This document shows positions 16,257 through 25,534 of a stretch of DNA of 64,000 bases, one piece after another. The position numbers and the translations under genes are program-made. The notes beneath the pieces were generated by a model. It saw only the letters and a list, made by a program, of their open reading frames with translations, was not told the DNA's origin and did no database searches. The DNA lies in assembly GCA_003058525.1 (NCBI GenBank), contig QBVD01000046.1, positions 1 to 64,000 of the forward strand. Direction: 5' to 3'. Position 1 is the stretch's first letter, and each line of letters opens with the position of its first letter. This DNA is from a gamma proteobacterium symbiont of Ctena orbiculata. Its GTDB lineage: Bacteria > Pseudomonadota > Gammaproteobacteria > Chromatiales > Chromatiaceae.

Positions 16257-16601
16257 CTAGATTTTCTCTTTAATACGCGCAGCCTTACCGGTCCGTCCAC
16301 GCAGATAGTAGAGTTTAGCGCGACGCACATCGCCACGACGCGTCACCTTGACAGAGGCTACGGTCGGGCTGTAGGTCTGAAACACACGTTCGACACCCTC
16401 GCCATGCGAGATCTTACGAACGGTGAATGCCGAGTTGAGACCGCGGTTGCGCTTGGCGATCACGATACCCTCGAAGGCCTGCAGGCGCTCACGCTGCCCC
16501 TCCTTAACCCGTACTTGAACCACAACGGTATCACCGGGGCCAAAATCCGGAATCTCACGACCCATCTGCTCGGCTTCGAGTTCTGCGATGATATTACTCA
16601 T
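16257..16601 (-). CDS. rplS: 50S ribosomal protein L19
   Basis: 114 residues, the normal size. L19 lies at the 30S-50S interface. Characteristic regions are [20 protein letters not shown] and [20 protein letters not shown] in the SH3-like fold, and a basic C-terminus ([20 protein letters not shown]). Last gene of the rpsP-rimM-trmD-rplS operon, 3 bases after trmD, followed by a strong terminator. Confidence 0.98.
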   Translation of the reverse strand: MSNIIAELEAEQMGREIPDFGPGDTVVVQVRVKEGQRERLQAFEGIVIAKRNRGLNSAFTVRKISHGEGVERVFQTYSPTVASVKVTRRGDVRRAKLYYLRGRTGKAARIKEKI

Positions 16602-16604
16602 GGT

Positions 16605-17366
16605 CTATTGCTCCTGTGTCTGCTCCGCGTCTCCCGACGCAGCAATGATTTCTGCTAATAACTTCTCTTCTTCCACCGTCATCTGACGGTCCTGCAGCAG
16701 ATCGGGGCGTCTCTCCCGAGTGCGCTTCAGTGCCTGCTGCAAGCGCCAACGCCGTATGGCGTCATGGTTACCGCCTTGCAGCACTAACGGCACAGACATG
16801 CCGTCGATCTGCTCAGGACGGGTATAGTGCGGACAATCCAGCAACCCGTCCATGAATGAATCCTGTTGAGCGGAATCGGCATCGCCCAGAGCGCCGGGGA
16901 TCAGCCTTATCACCGCATCAAGAACCACCATCGCGGCCAGTTCACCGCCGCTCAAAACATAGTCGCCTATGGACCATTCTTCATCCACATAGCGTTCTAT
17001 AATACGCTCATCGACGCCTTCATAGCGGCCCGCTATCAGCAACAGCGGCTGTCGATTTTCAACAACCGTTTGTGCCCGCTGCTGATCAAACCTGACCCCT
17101 TGCGGGCTCATATAGATCACCTTCGCCTGCGGAGATGCACTCAACGCCGACTCGATCGCCTGTTGCAGCGGTTGGTACTTCATCACCATGCCAGGGCCGC
17201 CGCCGTAGGGCCGATCATCCACCGTGCGATGCACATCCCTGGTATAGTCGCGGGGATTCCAAAGCTCGATCTGCGCCAGTTGGCGGCCTATCGCTCTGGC
17301 TATGACGCCCTCCTTAGTCAAGGCATCGAACATAGCCGGCATCAGTGTCACCAGGTCGAAGCGCAT
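16605..17366 (-). CDS. trmD: tRNA (guanine37-N1)-methyltransferase
   Basis: 253 residues. SPOUT-class enzyme that methylates G37 of tRNAs reading CNN codons, preventing +1 frameshifts. Signatures: [17 protein letters not shown] near residue 52, [16 protein letters not shown] near 110 and the knot region [15 protein letters not shown] near 132. It overlaps the rimM stop by one base and precedes rplS by 3 bases. Confidence 0.97.
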   Translation of the reverse strand: MRFDLVTLMPAMFDALTKEGVIARAIGRQLAQIELWNPRDYTRDVHRTVDDRPYGGGPGMVMKYQPLQQAIESALSASPQAKVIYMSPQGVRFDQQRAQTVVENRQPLLLIAGRYEGVDERIIERYVDEEWSIGDYVLSGGELAAMVVLDAVIRLIPGALGDADSAQQDSFMDGLLDCPHYTRPEQIDGMSVPLVLQGGNHDAIRRWRLQQALKRTRERRPDLLQDRQMTVEEEKLLAEIIAASGDAEQTQEQ

Positions 17367-17872
17367 CAGAAGTCAGGATCCCAGTCCACGATAATCCGAC
17401 CGTGCTCCAGATCCACCTCCCGTATGGCCTCACCCTTGGTGTAGGGTATCAACCTTTCGCGCTCACCGCGGACCACCAATACATCGTTGGCCCCGGTCTC
17501 GAAGAGGTGTGAGACGACACCCAATTCAATCCCTTGGAGATTTAACACCCGCAATCCCTGCAGGTCGTTCCAGTAATACTCGCCGGATTCCAGTGGCGGC
17601 AACTGCTCACGCCGGACAGCGATATCACAGTTCACCAATGGGGCTGCAAGATCCCGGTCATCGATACCCTGCAGTTGGGCAACCACGCCCTTACCCTGAC
17701 TACGACCGGCAACCAGCCTATGGCGCTTCCAATCATCCCCTCGCTTGAGGTACCAATCCCGGTAGCGGACGATTCCCTCTCTCGGCGAGGTGTGGGAGTA
17801 GATCTTGAGCCACCCCCTGACACCAAACAGGCCAGAAACCCGGCCCATTATTATAAACTCATCTTGTGACAT
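17366..17872 (-). CDS. rimM: Ribosome maturation factor RimM
   Basis: 168 residues. RimM binds S19 and assists 30S head assembly. N-terminal RimM domain ([20 protein letters not shown]) and C-terminal PRC barrel ([20 protein letters not shown], then [20 protein letters not shown]). It overlaps trmD by one base and follows rpsP by 48 bases. Confidence 0.96.
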   Translation of the reverse strand: MSQDEFIIMGRVSGLFGVRGWLKIYSHTSPREGIVRYRDWYLKRGDDWKRHRLVAGRSQGKGVVAQLQGIDDRDLAAPLVNCDIAVRREQLPPLESGEYYWNDLQGLRVLNLQGIELGVVSHLFETGANDVLVVRGERERLIPYTKGEAIREVDLEHGRIIVDWDPDF

Positions 17873-17920
17873 CTTCTCCGTCCCCCTGCGCGGCTTTCAC
17901 CCGGGACGGGAGGCTGACTG

Positions 17921-18172
17921 TCAGGCTGCCTGCTTAGCCGCCTGCTTCAGTAGAGCCGTCACCCGATCGCTCGGCTGCGCACCCTTGGAAATCCAGTGCT
18001 GCACACGCTCCTGATCAATTCGCAGTCCCTCTTCGCCACCCACTGCTACGGGATTGAAGAAACCGAGACGTTCGATGTAGCGACCGTCACGCGCATTGCG
18101 GCTATCGGTCACCACAATGTGGTAAAAGGGCCGCTTTTTCGCGCCCGTTCTTGAAAGGCGTATGGTTACCAT
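17921..18172 (-). CDS. rpsP: 30S ribosomal protein S16
   Basis: 83 residues. Standard S16 start [20 protein letters not shown], then [19 protein letters not shown]. First gene of the rpsP-rimM-trmD-rplS operon. The spacer upstream (18173-18404) holds an AT-rich inverted repeat. Confidence 0.98.
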   Translation of the reverse strand: MVTIRLSRTGAKKRPFYHIVVTDSRNARDGRYIERLGFFNPVAVGGEEGLRIDQERVQHWISKGAQPSDRVTALLKQAAKQAA

Positions 18173-18265
18173 GATGTATCCTTAGAAATTCGCTAACACA
18201 CCGGAACCTGCCGGCGGGAAACGGCGTATTATAACCAACTTTGGGCCGATGTGAAGCGGGAATCT

Positions 18266-18395
18266 GATTTTGAATGTTGAATTGTGATTTTCAAATTGAC
18301 GTGTTCGCTACGCTCACACCTTTATCAAACCAGTCGTGCGCGAAGCACAATCCACCAATTCAAAATTCACAATTCAAAATTCATAATTAATTCAA
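18266..18395. repeat. AT-rich long inverted repeat between ffh and rpsP
   Basis: Left part TTTTGAATGTTGAATTGTGA and right part AATTCACAATTCAAAATTC are inverted copies around a core GTGTTCGCTACGCTCACAC at 18301-18319, nearly the same as the core at 16075-16093. It may act as the ffh terminator. Confidence 0.7.
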
Positions 18396-18404
18396 TGCCC
18401 TAAC

Positions 18405-19787
18405 TCAAAACGGAAAGCCGCCACCCCCCGGTGGCATGCCCCCACCCGGAAAGCGCCCTGCCATCCCCCGCATCATCTTCTTCATACCCCCGCCCTTCAT
18501 CTTTTTCATCATTTTCTGCATCTGCATGAATTGCTTGAGTAATTTGTTCACATCCTGCACCTGGGTACCGGAACCTCCAGCGATGCGGCGTTTACGGGAT
18601 CCTTTGATAACCGCCGGGAAGGCCCGTTCATGGGGCGTCATGGAGTTGATGATTGCAATCAGCCGCCCGATCTCTTTGTCGTTCACCTGATTTTTCACAT
18701 GATCGGGTATCTCTCCCATGCCCGGCAGTTTATCCAGCAGTCCGCTCATGCCCCCCATATTGGCCATCTGCAGCATCTGCTCCTTGAAATCCTCCAGATC
18801 AAATCCCTTGCCCTTTTGGAGTTTTTTCGCCAGTTTTGTTGCCTTCTCCTGATCGACCTTGCGGCCCACCTCTTCCACCAGGCTGAGGACATCGCCCATG
18901 CCCAAAATACGGGAGGCGATGCGATCGGGGTGAAAGGCCTCAAGGGCATCGGTCTTTTCACCGACGCCGATGAATTTAATCGGTTTCCCCGTGATCTGGC
19001 GAATCGACAGGGCAGCGCCGCCACGGGCATCACCGTCGGCCTTGGTCAGAATCACGCCTGTCAGCGGCAGTGCGTCATTGAATGCCTTGGCGGTATTCGC
19101 GGCATCCTGTCCGGTCATGCTATCCACCACGAACAGGGTCTCCACCGGATCGAGGACCTGATGGAGCTGCTTAATTTCCCCCATCATCTCCTCATCGACA
19201 TGCAGTCTGCCGGCGGTATCGACAATCAGCACCTCTGCAAACCCCTTTGCTGTCTCCTTCAGCGCCCTTTTGGCGATGTCCAATGGCTTTTCGTCACCTG
19301 AACTGGGTCTAAAGTCGAGCCCCACATCCTGAGCCAGGGTCTCCAACTGATCGATCGCCGCGGGGCGGTAGACGTCGCAACTGACAACGCTGATCTTCTT
19401 TTTTCCCTGTTGCAGCAACCAGCGGCCAAGTTTGGCGACACTGGTGGTCTTACCCGAGCCTTGCAAACCCGCCATCAGTATCACCGCCGGTGGTTGCGCC
19501 GCCAGATCAAGGGCTTCGTTGGCCTCACCCATCAGGTGAATCAATTCATCATTGACGATCTTGATCAGGGTCTGGCCGGGAGTGAGGCTCTTCATGACCT
19601 CCTCACCCATCGCTTTCTGCTTCACCTGATCGATGAATTCACGCACCACCGGCAGGGCCACATCGGCCTCCAGCAGCGCCATCCGCACTTCGCGCATGGT
19701 CTCCTTGATATTGTCATCCGTGAGCCGGCCCTGGCCGCGCAGATTAGTGAGCACCTTGCCCAGTCGTTGAGTCAGATTGTCAAACAT
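18405..19787 (-). CDS. ffh: Signal recognition particle protein Ffh
   Basis: 460 residues. GTPase that binds 4.5S RNA and signal sequences and delivers ribosomes to FtsY. N domain at 1-90, G domain with P-loop GLQGSGKTT at 107-115, then DTAGRLHVDEEM and TKADGDARGG, and a Met-rich M domain from about 330 ending in MQKMMKKMKGGGMKKMMRGM. The usual neighbour ypjD is divergent, and rpsP follows on the same strand. Confidence 0.98.
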   Translation of the reverse strand: MFDNLTQRLGKVLTNLRGQGRLTDDNIKETMREVRMALLEADVALPVVREFIDQVKQKAMGEEVMKSLTPGQTLIKIVNDELIHLMGEANEALDLAAQPPAVILMAGLQGSGKTTSVAKLGRWLLQQGKKKISVVSCDVYRPAAIDQLETLAQDVGLDFRPSSGDEKPLDIAKRALKETAKGFAEVLIVDTAGRLHVDEEMMGEIKQLHQVLDPVETLFVVDSMTGQDAANTAKAFNDALPLTGVILTKADGDARGGAALSIRQITGKPIKFIGVGEKTDALEAFHPDRIASRILGMGDVLSLVEEVGRKVDQEKATKLAKKLQKGKGFDLEDFKEQMLQMANMGGMSGLLDKLPGMGEIPDHVKNQVNDKEIGRLIAIINSMTPHERAFPAVIKGSRKRRIAGGSGTQVQDVNKLLKQFMQMQKMMKKMKGGGMKKMMRGMAGRFPGGGMPPGGGGFPF

Positions 19788-19933
19788 GATGTTCCTGGTG
19801 GGTAACGCCCGGAATGAGCATCAACAATGAGTCATAAAAGTATAAAAAACAGTATACCAGTCCGTGGGAAATCCTTGCCATCTCTTTCACTGCAACAGGA
19901 AAATATGCGAACATCGCGGCTGATTCCCATCTG

Positions 19934-20749
19934 TTGATAAGGATTTACAGGACATTGATCGCCACACTCGCCATTATCGCCTATCTGGCCGCCGGTTCGA
20001 TCCTGGCATTGCGACTGTTCCGCACCCATGAAAGTTCGGTGCGTTCCCGCGTTCTGGCACTGGGTTTGGGGTTTCTCGGTGTGGCGCTGCACGCCATTCC
20101 CCACTATCAGAATCTGATCTCATCCTCGAGCATCAATTTAGGCATTTTCAATGCCATGTCACTGATCACCTGGACCATCACCCTGTTGTTGCTGGTCTCA
20201 AGCATCAGCAAGCCGGTAGCGAACCTGGGTATCGTTATCATGCCCCTCGCAGCAATCGCCCTCTACCTGGAGAGCCGATATCAGACAGTTCACTTCATTA
20301 CCGACCAGCTGTCCAGCGGCCTGACCATCCACATCCTGGTCTCCATGCTGGCCTATAGCCTATTCACCCTGGCCAGTGTGCAGGCTGTTTTACTCGCCAT
20401 TCAGGATCATCATCTGCGACAACGCCATCCGGGTGGCTTCATACGCGCCCTCCCCCCGCTGCAGACCATGGAGAGTCTGCTGTTCGAGATGATCGCGGTG
20501 GGTTTTGTGTTATTGAGCCTGGCCCTGCTCTCAGGATTCGCCTTTCTGGAAAATATGTTCGAGCAGCGTCTCGCCCACAAGACCGTACTGTCGATCATCG
20601 CCTGGGTGGTCTTCGGCACCCTGTTATGGGGACGTTATCGCTTCGGATGGCGCGGACAGATGGCCCTGACATGGACCCTCAGCGGATTTGTGGTATTGAT
20701 GCTGGCCTATTTCGGCAGCAAGGTGGTCATTGAGTTGATTCTCAGCTGA
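19934..20749 (+). CDS. ypjD: CcsA/HemX-family inner membrane protein YpjD
   Basis: 271 residues with about eight membrane segments in the cytochrome c assembly (CcsA-type) fold, including HILVSMLAYSLFTLASVQAV and the C-terminal LSIIAWVVFGTLLWGRYRFGWRG. Conserved histidines near HAIPHY, HILVSM and HKTVLS fit the family. In E. coli the homologue lies beside ffh as here. The start is a TTG at 19934; a second TTG at 19955, preceded by AAGGA and AGGA, is an alternative. A haem-handling role is inferred from the family. Confidence 0.88.
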   Translation: MIRIYRTLIATLAIIAYLAAGSILALRLFRTHESSVRSRVLALGLGFLGVALHAIPHYQNLISSSSINLGIFNAMSLITWTITLLLLVSSISKPVANLGIVIMPLAAIALYLESRYQTVHFITDQLSSGLTIHILVSMLAYSLFTLASVQAVLLAIQDHHLRQRHPGGFIRALPPLQTMESLLFEMIAVGFVLLSLALLSGFAFLENMFEQRLAHKTVLSIIAWVVFGTLLWGRYRFGWRGQMALTWTLSGFVVLMLAYFGSKVVIELILS

Positions 20750-20771
20750 CCGATAGGTGTACAGGACCGAA

Positions 20772-21089
20772 TCAATCGTATGACTGTTTCAGATAGGCAT
20801 GAACGGCCTCCTTGCCCAGTTTCAACCTTTTGCCATCCTGTATCACCCCCTCTCTCGCCTCGGTACAAATCGCCATTGCCTGGTTGTTCAATGCCACGAT
20901 CTGCTCCAGCTGATCTTCGAAATCCCTATGTCCGGTGCGCATTTCGGGATCGGCAAAGATCGATTCCAGGATCCGCATCCGCTGTCGATCGAGTTCATCC
21001 ATATCAGACCAGCGTTTCTCGCCGGCGAGACGTACGATCTCTTGACTCAACTCCAAGGCAAGATTGAGGTTCTGCACGAGCTGAGTCAC
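20772..21089 (-). CDS. fliT: Flagellar protein FliT-like chaperone
   Basis: 105 residues, all helical, starting MTQLVQNLNLALELSQEIVRL, with acidic and basic heptads (WSDMDELDRQRMRILESIF). FliT binds the FliD cap protein and, in enterics, restrains FlhDC. Assignment rests on size, helical pattern and position as last gene after fliD-fliS, because FliT sequences are poorly conserved. Confidence 0.8.
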   Translation of the reverse strand: MTQLVQNLNLALELSQEIVRLAGEKRWSDMDELDRQRMRILESIFADPEMRTGHRDFEDQLEQIVALNNQAMAICTEAREGVIQDGKRLKLGKEAVHAYLKQSYD

Positions 21090-21127
21090 AGGCTACTCCT
21101 GTCAGAGGTGAGGTGTTGAGCCGGCAA

Positions 21128-21550
21128 TCAGGTGGTTTTTACCACGTCTTTGATATTTTTGGCGTTCTGAATGGCTTCAGGCATGGCATCCCAGGCGGTT
21201 TTGATCTCTTTCAGAAGTGATGCCACTTCATCGAGCGCCTCAGTATCCTGGTGTATGTTTGCCTCAAACAGACGGCGGATCATGTAGTCGTAGAGCATGT
21301 CGAGATTATTGGCTATCTCACCGCCCGTCTCAAAATCCAGGGCGCCACGCAGGGCATCGATCACGGAGATGATCCAGTTGATCTCGTTATGCCTCGCTTC
21401 ATGCTCCTTTCTCTGAATCGAGCCTTTTGCATTGGAGATGCCGTCCAGGGCTCCGTTCATCAGCATCTGCACCAGGCGGAAGGGGGTGGCATACATGGCT
21501 TCAGATGAAGCTGCTTGACGATAACTGTTTATTGCTGAGTTACTTACCAT
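21128..21550 (-). CDS. fliS: Flagellin export chaperone FliS
   Basis: 140 residues. FliS holds the flagellin C-terminus unfolded before export. Family features: YRQAASSEAMYATPFRLVQMLMNGALDGI near residues 9-38, and GALDFETGGEIANNLDMLYDYM in the middle, with a conserved DYMIRRLFEAN stretch. Lies 45 bases after fliD. Confidence 0.95.
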   Translation of the reverse strand: MVSNSAINSYRQAASSEAMYATPFRLVQMLMNGALDGISNAKGSIQRKEHEARHNEINWIISVIDALRGALDFETGGEIANNLDMLYDYMIRRLFEANIHQDTEALDEVASLLKEIKTAWDAMPEAIQNAKNIKDVVKTT

Positions 21551-21595
21551 TATTAGACCTTCAAGCTATCCGGGTTAAGCCAATTTTGCATATGC

Positions 21596-22954
21596 TCAGC
21601 TGCTGTTCTGGATGGAAGCCAGCTGACTGGTGAGAAAGCTGCTGGTACTTTGCAGTATAGCAACCGTTTGATCCAAAGCTGTAAATTGAGCGATCAGTTT
21701 TTTCTCATAATCGTCCAGGCGCAGTTCCGCCCGCTCGATCTGAGTCTGCACATTATCCTTCTGATTGTTCAGACTTTCATCTTTGGCTTCGATAACCCCA
21801 CCGACATCCAGCAACAGATCGGCGTAGTTATAGAAACGGTTTGCAAATCCTGTGGTTTCATCGGTCAGGATCTGCGACACACGATCAAAATCGTTGACCA
21901 ATGCATCCGCTAAATCGCTGCTATCGAGGGAGAGAACACCCTCTCTGTCGCGAGTGATACCGATCTCAAACAGGTAGGCATTGGCGGCATCCACGGTTGC
22001 GACCTGATTGAGGACATCGACAAAACCCTGTCTCATCCTGCGCAGGCTGCTGTCGCCACCCAATGAGCTCGCTTCCATTGCTTCGAACTCTTCCATCACC
22101 GTATTGTAGGCATCGACCAGCCCTTGGATCTTCTCCTCAATCCTGGTGTTGTCCCGGGTGATTCCGATCGAAGCACTGCCGGCAGCCAGCAGTTCAAAGG
22201 TAACGCCCGATACGGCCCCGGTCACTGAATTCGATGCACTATTGACGGTGAAACCATCTATGTAGAGCAGCGCATCCTGGGCTGTCTCCACCTGTTCGGC
22301 AAGGCCATCGCCGCCGGCGCCGATATGGAATAGCCTGGAGAGGCCATTGGCGTCGGTGTTGTTGCCGTCATCGCCATCCACGAAGCTGACTGAAATGGCG
22401 TTCGCCGCACCGGTCTCCTGACTGGTGAGGATCAAGCGGCTGCCACCACTCTCATTCAGGATGGTGGCCGCAACACCGGGATTGTCGGCGGCACTGTTGA
22501 TGGCATCACGCAGATCCGCCAGCGTATTGTTGCTGCCATCCACGGTCAGATTCATGGTCGACCCATCGACAGTGATCGACAAGGTGCCCGTACCGACTGC
22601 GGTGTTGCTGTCGGCATAGGCGGAGGAAGCCAGCTTATCCCCGCTCGCCAAGTGGTCTACAACGATATCGTAACTCGACACCGCAGCGTTTTCATCGGCG
22701 CTGACGGTCACCACGGATTCGTCGCTGGAGCTGGTGGAAAAAACCGCCAGACCTGTCGTGGTGGTCAAATCTTCCACAGTGCTCTTGAAGGTGTCGATAG
22801 CACTCTTGATCAGTCCATAGTCGCTGATCTGCTGATCGATCTCCTTCTCACGTGTGCGCAGCTGATCGAGCGGTCGCGACTCAATCTGCAACAGCTGATT
22901 GATAATACCGTTCCAGTCGCTCCCGGCACCAATGCCTGAAAAGCCGATTGCCAT
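21596..22954 (-). CDS. fliD: Flagellar filament cap protein FliD (HAP2)
   Basis: 452 residues. The cap promotes flagellin folding at the filament tip. N-terminal FliD domain (IGAGSDWNGIINQLLQIESRPLDQL) and C-terminal coiled coil (about 385-445, LDDYEKKLIAQFTALDQTVA) are typical. The central region (VDGFT-type strands, VSGVTFELLAAGSASIGITRDN) is the conserved D2 part. Confidence 0.96.
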   Translation of the reverse strand: MAIGFSGIGAGSDWNGIINQLLQIESRPLDQLRTREKEIDQQISDYGLIKSAIDTFKSTVEDLTTTTGLAVFSTSSSDESVVTVSADENAAVSSYDIVVDHLASGDKLASSAYADSNTAVGTGTLSITVDGSTMNLTVDGSNNTLADLRDAINSAADNPGVAATILNESGGSRLILTSQETGAANAISVSFVDGDDGNNTDANGLSRLFHIGAGGDGLAEQVETAQDALLYIDGFTVNSASNSVTGAVSGVTFELLAAGSASIGITRDNTRIEEKIQGLVDAYNTVMEEFEAMEASSLGGDSSLRRMRQGFVDVLNQVATVDAANAYLFEIGITRDREGVLSLDSSDLADALVNDFDRVSQILTDETTGFANRFYNYADLLLDVGGVIEAKDESLNNQKDNVQTQIERAELRLDDYEKKLIAQFTALDQTVAILQSTSSFLTSQLASIQNSS

Positions 22955-22991
22955 GATTAGCTAAGCCTCACCAATTGTATGAGTACTACGT

Positions 22992-23372
22992 TTAAACCCT
23001 GTCATCCAACAAGACGCCCGGTAACAGCTCGTCCTGCATCTCCTCTATATGGGAAATAACATGCAAGATCTGATCCGGGGGTATTTGCCTGACCAATTCA
23101 CCGGTATCGGAATCAATCACCCGGATTACCTGCGTTCCGGTTTCCTGATCGATACTGAACTCGAGATTCCGGTTGACAATCTGCGTCAGGTTTTCGACGT
23201 TGAGCGCCAGCTCTTTGCTGTCGATAACCAACGGTTGTTCAACATCCGCCGCCTGTTTCCTTTCCCCCTCTTCAGAAGAGGTCAGATTCTGTGTAACTGG
23301 ACTCTGAGCAGTCTTGGAGACATCACGCTTATAGGCATACTCATTGGCCAAATTGTTGATTACGTTTGGCAT
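22992..23372 (-). CDS. flaG: FlaG-family flagellar protein
   Basis: 126 residues from the ATG at 23372, which has AGGGTG before it; the frame also allows a GTG two codons earlier. The C-terminal FlaG domain is clear (RNLEFSIDQETGTQVIRVID, LVRQIPPDQIL). FlaG influences filament length in Pseudomonas, Vibrio and Campylobacter. It lies between fliC and fliD, the normal order. Confidence 0.9.
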   Translation of the reverse strand: MPNVINNLANEYAYKRDVSKTAQSPVTQNLTSSEEGERKQAADVEQPLVIDSKELALNVENLTQIVNRNLEFSIDQETGTQVIRVIDSDTGELVRQIPPDQILHVISHIEEMQDELLPGVLLDDRV

Positions 23373-23407
23373 GATCACACCCTAACCTATTTGTTCCGCT
23401 AAATCAT

Positions 23408-23432
23408 GGGGGCGGCTGAAACCGCCACCCCC
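23408..23432 (-). terminator. Hairpin after fliC (probable partial terminator)
   Basis: GC-rich stem (GGGGGCGG with CCGCCACCCCC) 10 bases beyond the fliC stop in the spacer before flaG. There is no clear T-run, so it may act as an attenuator or mRNA stabiliser that keeps flagellin mRNA more abundant than flaG-fliD. Confidence 0.5.
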
Positions 23433-23442
23433 ACGGTTGTCC

Positions 23443-24213
23443 TTAACTGAGCAGACCCAAGGCCAGCTGTGGCAGTGAGTTGGCCTGCGCCAAGGCGGCC
23501 ACACCAGCCTGCTGTACGACTTGAGCACTGGTCATTCTTGCGGTTTCACGGGCGAAGTCCGCATCCATGACGCGTCCGGCGGCCGCATATTGTGCCTCTT
23601 CGATGGAAGCGGCTACGCGAGAGGCCGATGACAGACGGCTCTGCAGACTACCGACGTTAGCCAGTTCGGCTGCCACTGCATTGAGGTCTGTGTCCACCGA
23701 CGCGATACTGCTGATGGTAGCGGTATGGGCAGGTGAGGCTGATGAGACAGCGATTGTCTGTCCGGCGTTGGCGCCGACCTGAATGGTACCACCACCTCCG
23801 AACACTGCTGCGCCGTTGAAGGTTGCACGAGCCAAGGCGTCCGTGATCTCGGTTGTCAGGGCATCAAATTCGGTCGACATATAACCCTGCTGGGCTGCGG
23901 TGTAGAGACCGCTGGCATGTTGCACTGCGAGTTCACGCTGACGTTGCATCATGTCGCTGACAGTCTGCAGGGTAGCGTCTGCCACGCTCAAATAGGAGAT
24001 GCCGTCCGCGATATTGCGCTGGGCGACTGTCATGCCCCGTGCCTGACCGGTTTGCAGCTGTGCGATAGCGAGGCCGGCGGCATCGTCTTTCGCCATGTTG
24101 ATGCGCAGACCTGATGAGAGGCGCTGTACTGCGGTTTCAAGGTTGGATTGGGTGCGACCTAAGTTTTTCTGTGCCGCAAGGGAGAATACATTAGTGTTGA
24201 CTGTGATTGCCAT
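23443..24213 (-). CDS. fliC: Flagellin, minimal size
   Basis: 256 residues, near the lower limit for bacterial flagellins. The conserved N-terminal D0/D1 helices (NVFSLAAQKNLGRTQSNLE, LSSGLRINMAKDDAAGLAIA) and C-terminal D1/D0 (ASRVAASIEEAQYAAAGRV, AQANSLPQLALGLL) are present, with only about 60 residues between them, so exposed D2/D3 domains are essentially absent. A sigma-28 site lies 113 bases upstream. It is the only flagellin gene in the window. Confidence 0.96.
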   Translation of the reverse strand: MAITVNTNVFSLAAQKNLGRTQSNLETAVQRLSSGLRINMAKDDAAGLAIAQLQTGQARGMTVAQRNIADGISYLSVADATLQTVSDMMQRQRELAVQHASGLYTAAQQGYMSTEFDALTTEITDALARATFNGAAVFGGGGTIQVGANAGQTIAVSSASPAHTATISSIASVDTDLNAVAAELANVGSLQSRLSSASRVAASIEEAQYAAAGRVMDADFARETARMTSAQVVQQAGVAALAQANSLPQLALGLLS

Positions 24214-24325
24214 GATCTAATTCCTCTATCGAACCGGCGACGGCATCTATCTAAGCGCTCTATCACCGGTGATTTGCATTTAGCGGATATACCAACAATT
24301 TTGGTATTTACCGCCTCCGATATTT

Positions 24326-24352
24326 GTAGCGGCCCCCAGCCATGGAACTTTA
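24326..24352 (-). promoter_or_regulatory. Sigma-28 (FliA) promoter of fliC
   Basis: On the minus strand: TAAAGTTC, 11 bases, GCCGCTAC, against the consensus TAAAGTTT-N11-GCCGATAA (7 of 8 and 6 of 8 matches). It lies 113 bases before the fliC start, giving an untranslated leader of roughly 100 bases. Confidence 0.8.
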
Positions 24353-24604
24353 ACCCATATCACACTTTAAATAGCTGCGCCCCACCTCCCATCATTCAGC
24401 GTTACTCATTGATTATACTTAAGTTTATGAGAATTACCGATCCACTTCCGTAAGGAAGCAATATCCTATGCCTTAGCTTCCCTAATTTTTCCGGAAAAGA
24501 CCTGTACGCGCACTGAATCCCCGAAGATTGGTTTCGACTGCCTGGTACGGGACGTTGGAATGTCTGCTGGAAGACAGGCAGGATCTGCAGCTCGACCGGA
24601 GTCC

Positions 24605-24621
24605 GCAGGGCAGCGCCCTGC
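24605..24621 (-). other. Hairpin directly after the flgL stop
   Basis: GCAGGGC-AGC-GCCCTGC, a perfect 7-bp stem starting 3 bases after the flgL stop. There is no T-run, so it may protect the mRNA end or be a Rho-related site. The rest of the 411-base spacer between flgL and fliC (24214-24624) shows only the sigma-28 site and no gene. Confidence 0.5.
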
Positions 24622-24624
24622 TGC

Positions 24625-25530
24625 TTAGAGATAATTGAAGAGTGAAAGACCTTGCACCATGTTGAAGGTCTGCTGTGCCGCTTGCAATGCCACCAGGTCC
24701 TGTTCGAAGCGACTGATCGCCTCAGCGATATCCAGATCTTCGGTCTCGGAAAGCGCACTTTGCATGGTGAAGATGAAGTCTTCATTGATAAAGCGCTGTT
24801 GATCGATGGTATTCAGGCGCGCACCGCCGCGCGCCCTGACCGAAACCACGTGTTCCTGAGCCAGTTGCAGATCGTCCATGAATGCGCTGTTCGGCGCATC
24901 TGCCTCCATGCCCGCGATAATGCCATGTACGGTTTCGAAGATGTTTCGTCTTCCGCCCGCTGCAGTCTCTATATTCATGAATACATCGAAGCCGTTTTCC
25001 CGGTCCTGAACCTGTCGGGTTGCCGAGATCTGCAGGGTTCTGATGCCCATGTCACCGCCATAGGCGAACACACCGTCGGCGGGATTGCCGAATGGAATGG
25101 TGTCGGCATCATAACCGGCAAAGATAAACTCACCGTCACTGTCCCGGGTATTGGCCAATGCCATCAACTCATCATTAAGCTGGCGCAGTTCTTCGGCGAT
25201 GGCCTGGCGCGCGGCTGCAGAGTAGGTGTCACTCTGCCCCTGTATGGCCAACTCCATGATGCGCGGCAACAGATCATCCACCCCCCTCAATGTGGCTTCC
25301 TGCAGCTCGAGTCGGGATTGAGCCCTGTCGGCATTTTTCTGATACTGTTCAACCTGGGTAATGGAGGTACGCAGATCGAGTACATAGGCAGCGCCGGGGG
25401 GGTCATCCTTGGGTGTCAGGATGCGTTTACCGGTGGAGATCTGCATCTGCGCCCTGCTGACTGCAGACTGGCGTTCGAGCATGCTATTGATGCCCCGGTC
25501 GAACAGCATGGATGTGGAAATCCTACTCAT
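24625..25530 (-). CDS. flgL: Flagellar hook-filament junction protein FlgL (HAP3)
   Basis: 301 residues. Flagellin-like ends: MSRISTSMLFDRGINSMLER with the KRILTPKDDPPGAAYVLDLR motif, and C-terminal EDLDIAEAISRFEQDLVALQ with VQGLSLFNYL. Lies 4 bases after flgK. Confidence 0.95.
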   Translation of the reverse strand: MSRISTSMLFDRGINSMLERQSAVSRAQMQISTGKRILTPKDDPPGAAYVLDLRTSITQVEQYQKNADRAQSRLELQEATLRGVDDLLPRIMELAIQGQSDTYSAAARQAIAEELRQLNDELMALANTRDSDGEFIFAGYDADTIPFGNPADGVFAYGGDMGIRTLQISATRQVQDRENGFDVFMNIETAAGGRRNIFETVHGIIAGMEADAPNSAFMDDLQLAQEHVVSVRARGGARLNTIDQQRFINEDFIFTMQSALSETEDLDIAEAISRFEQDLVALQAAQQTFNMVQGLSLFNYL

Positions 25531-25534
25531 ACCC

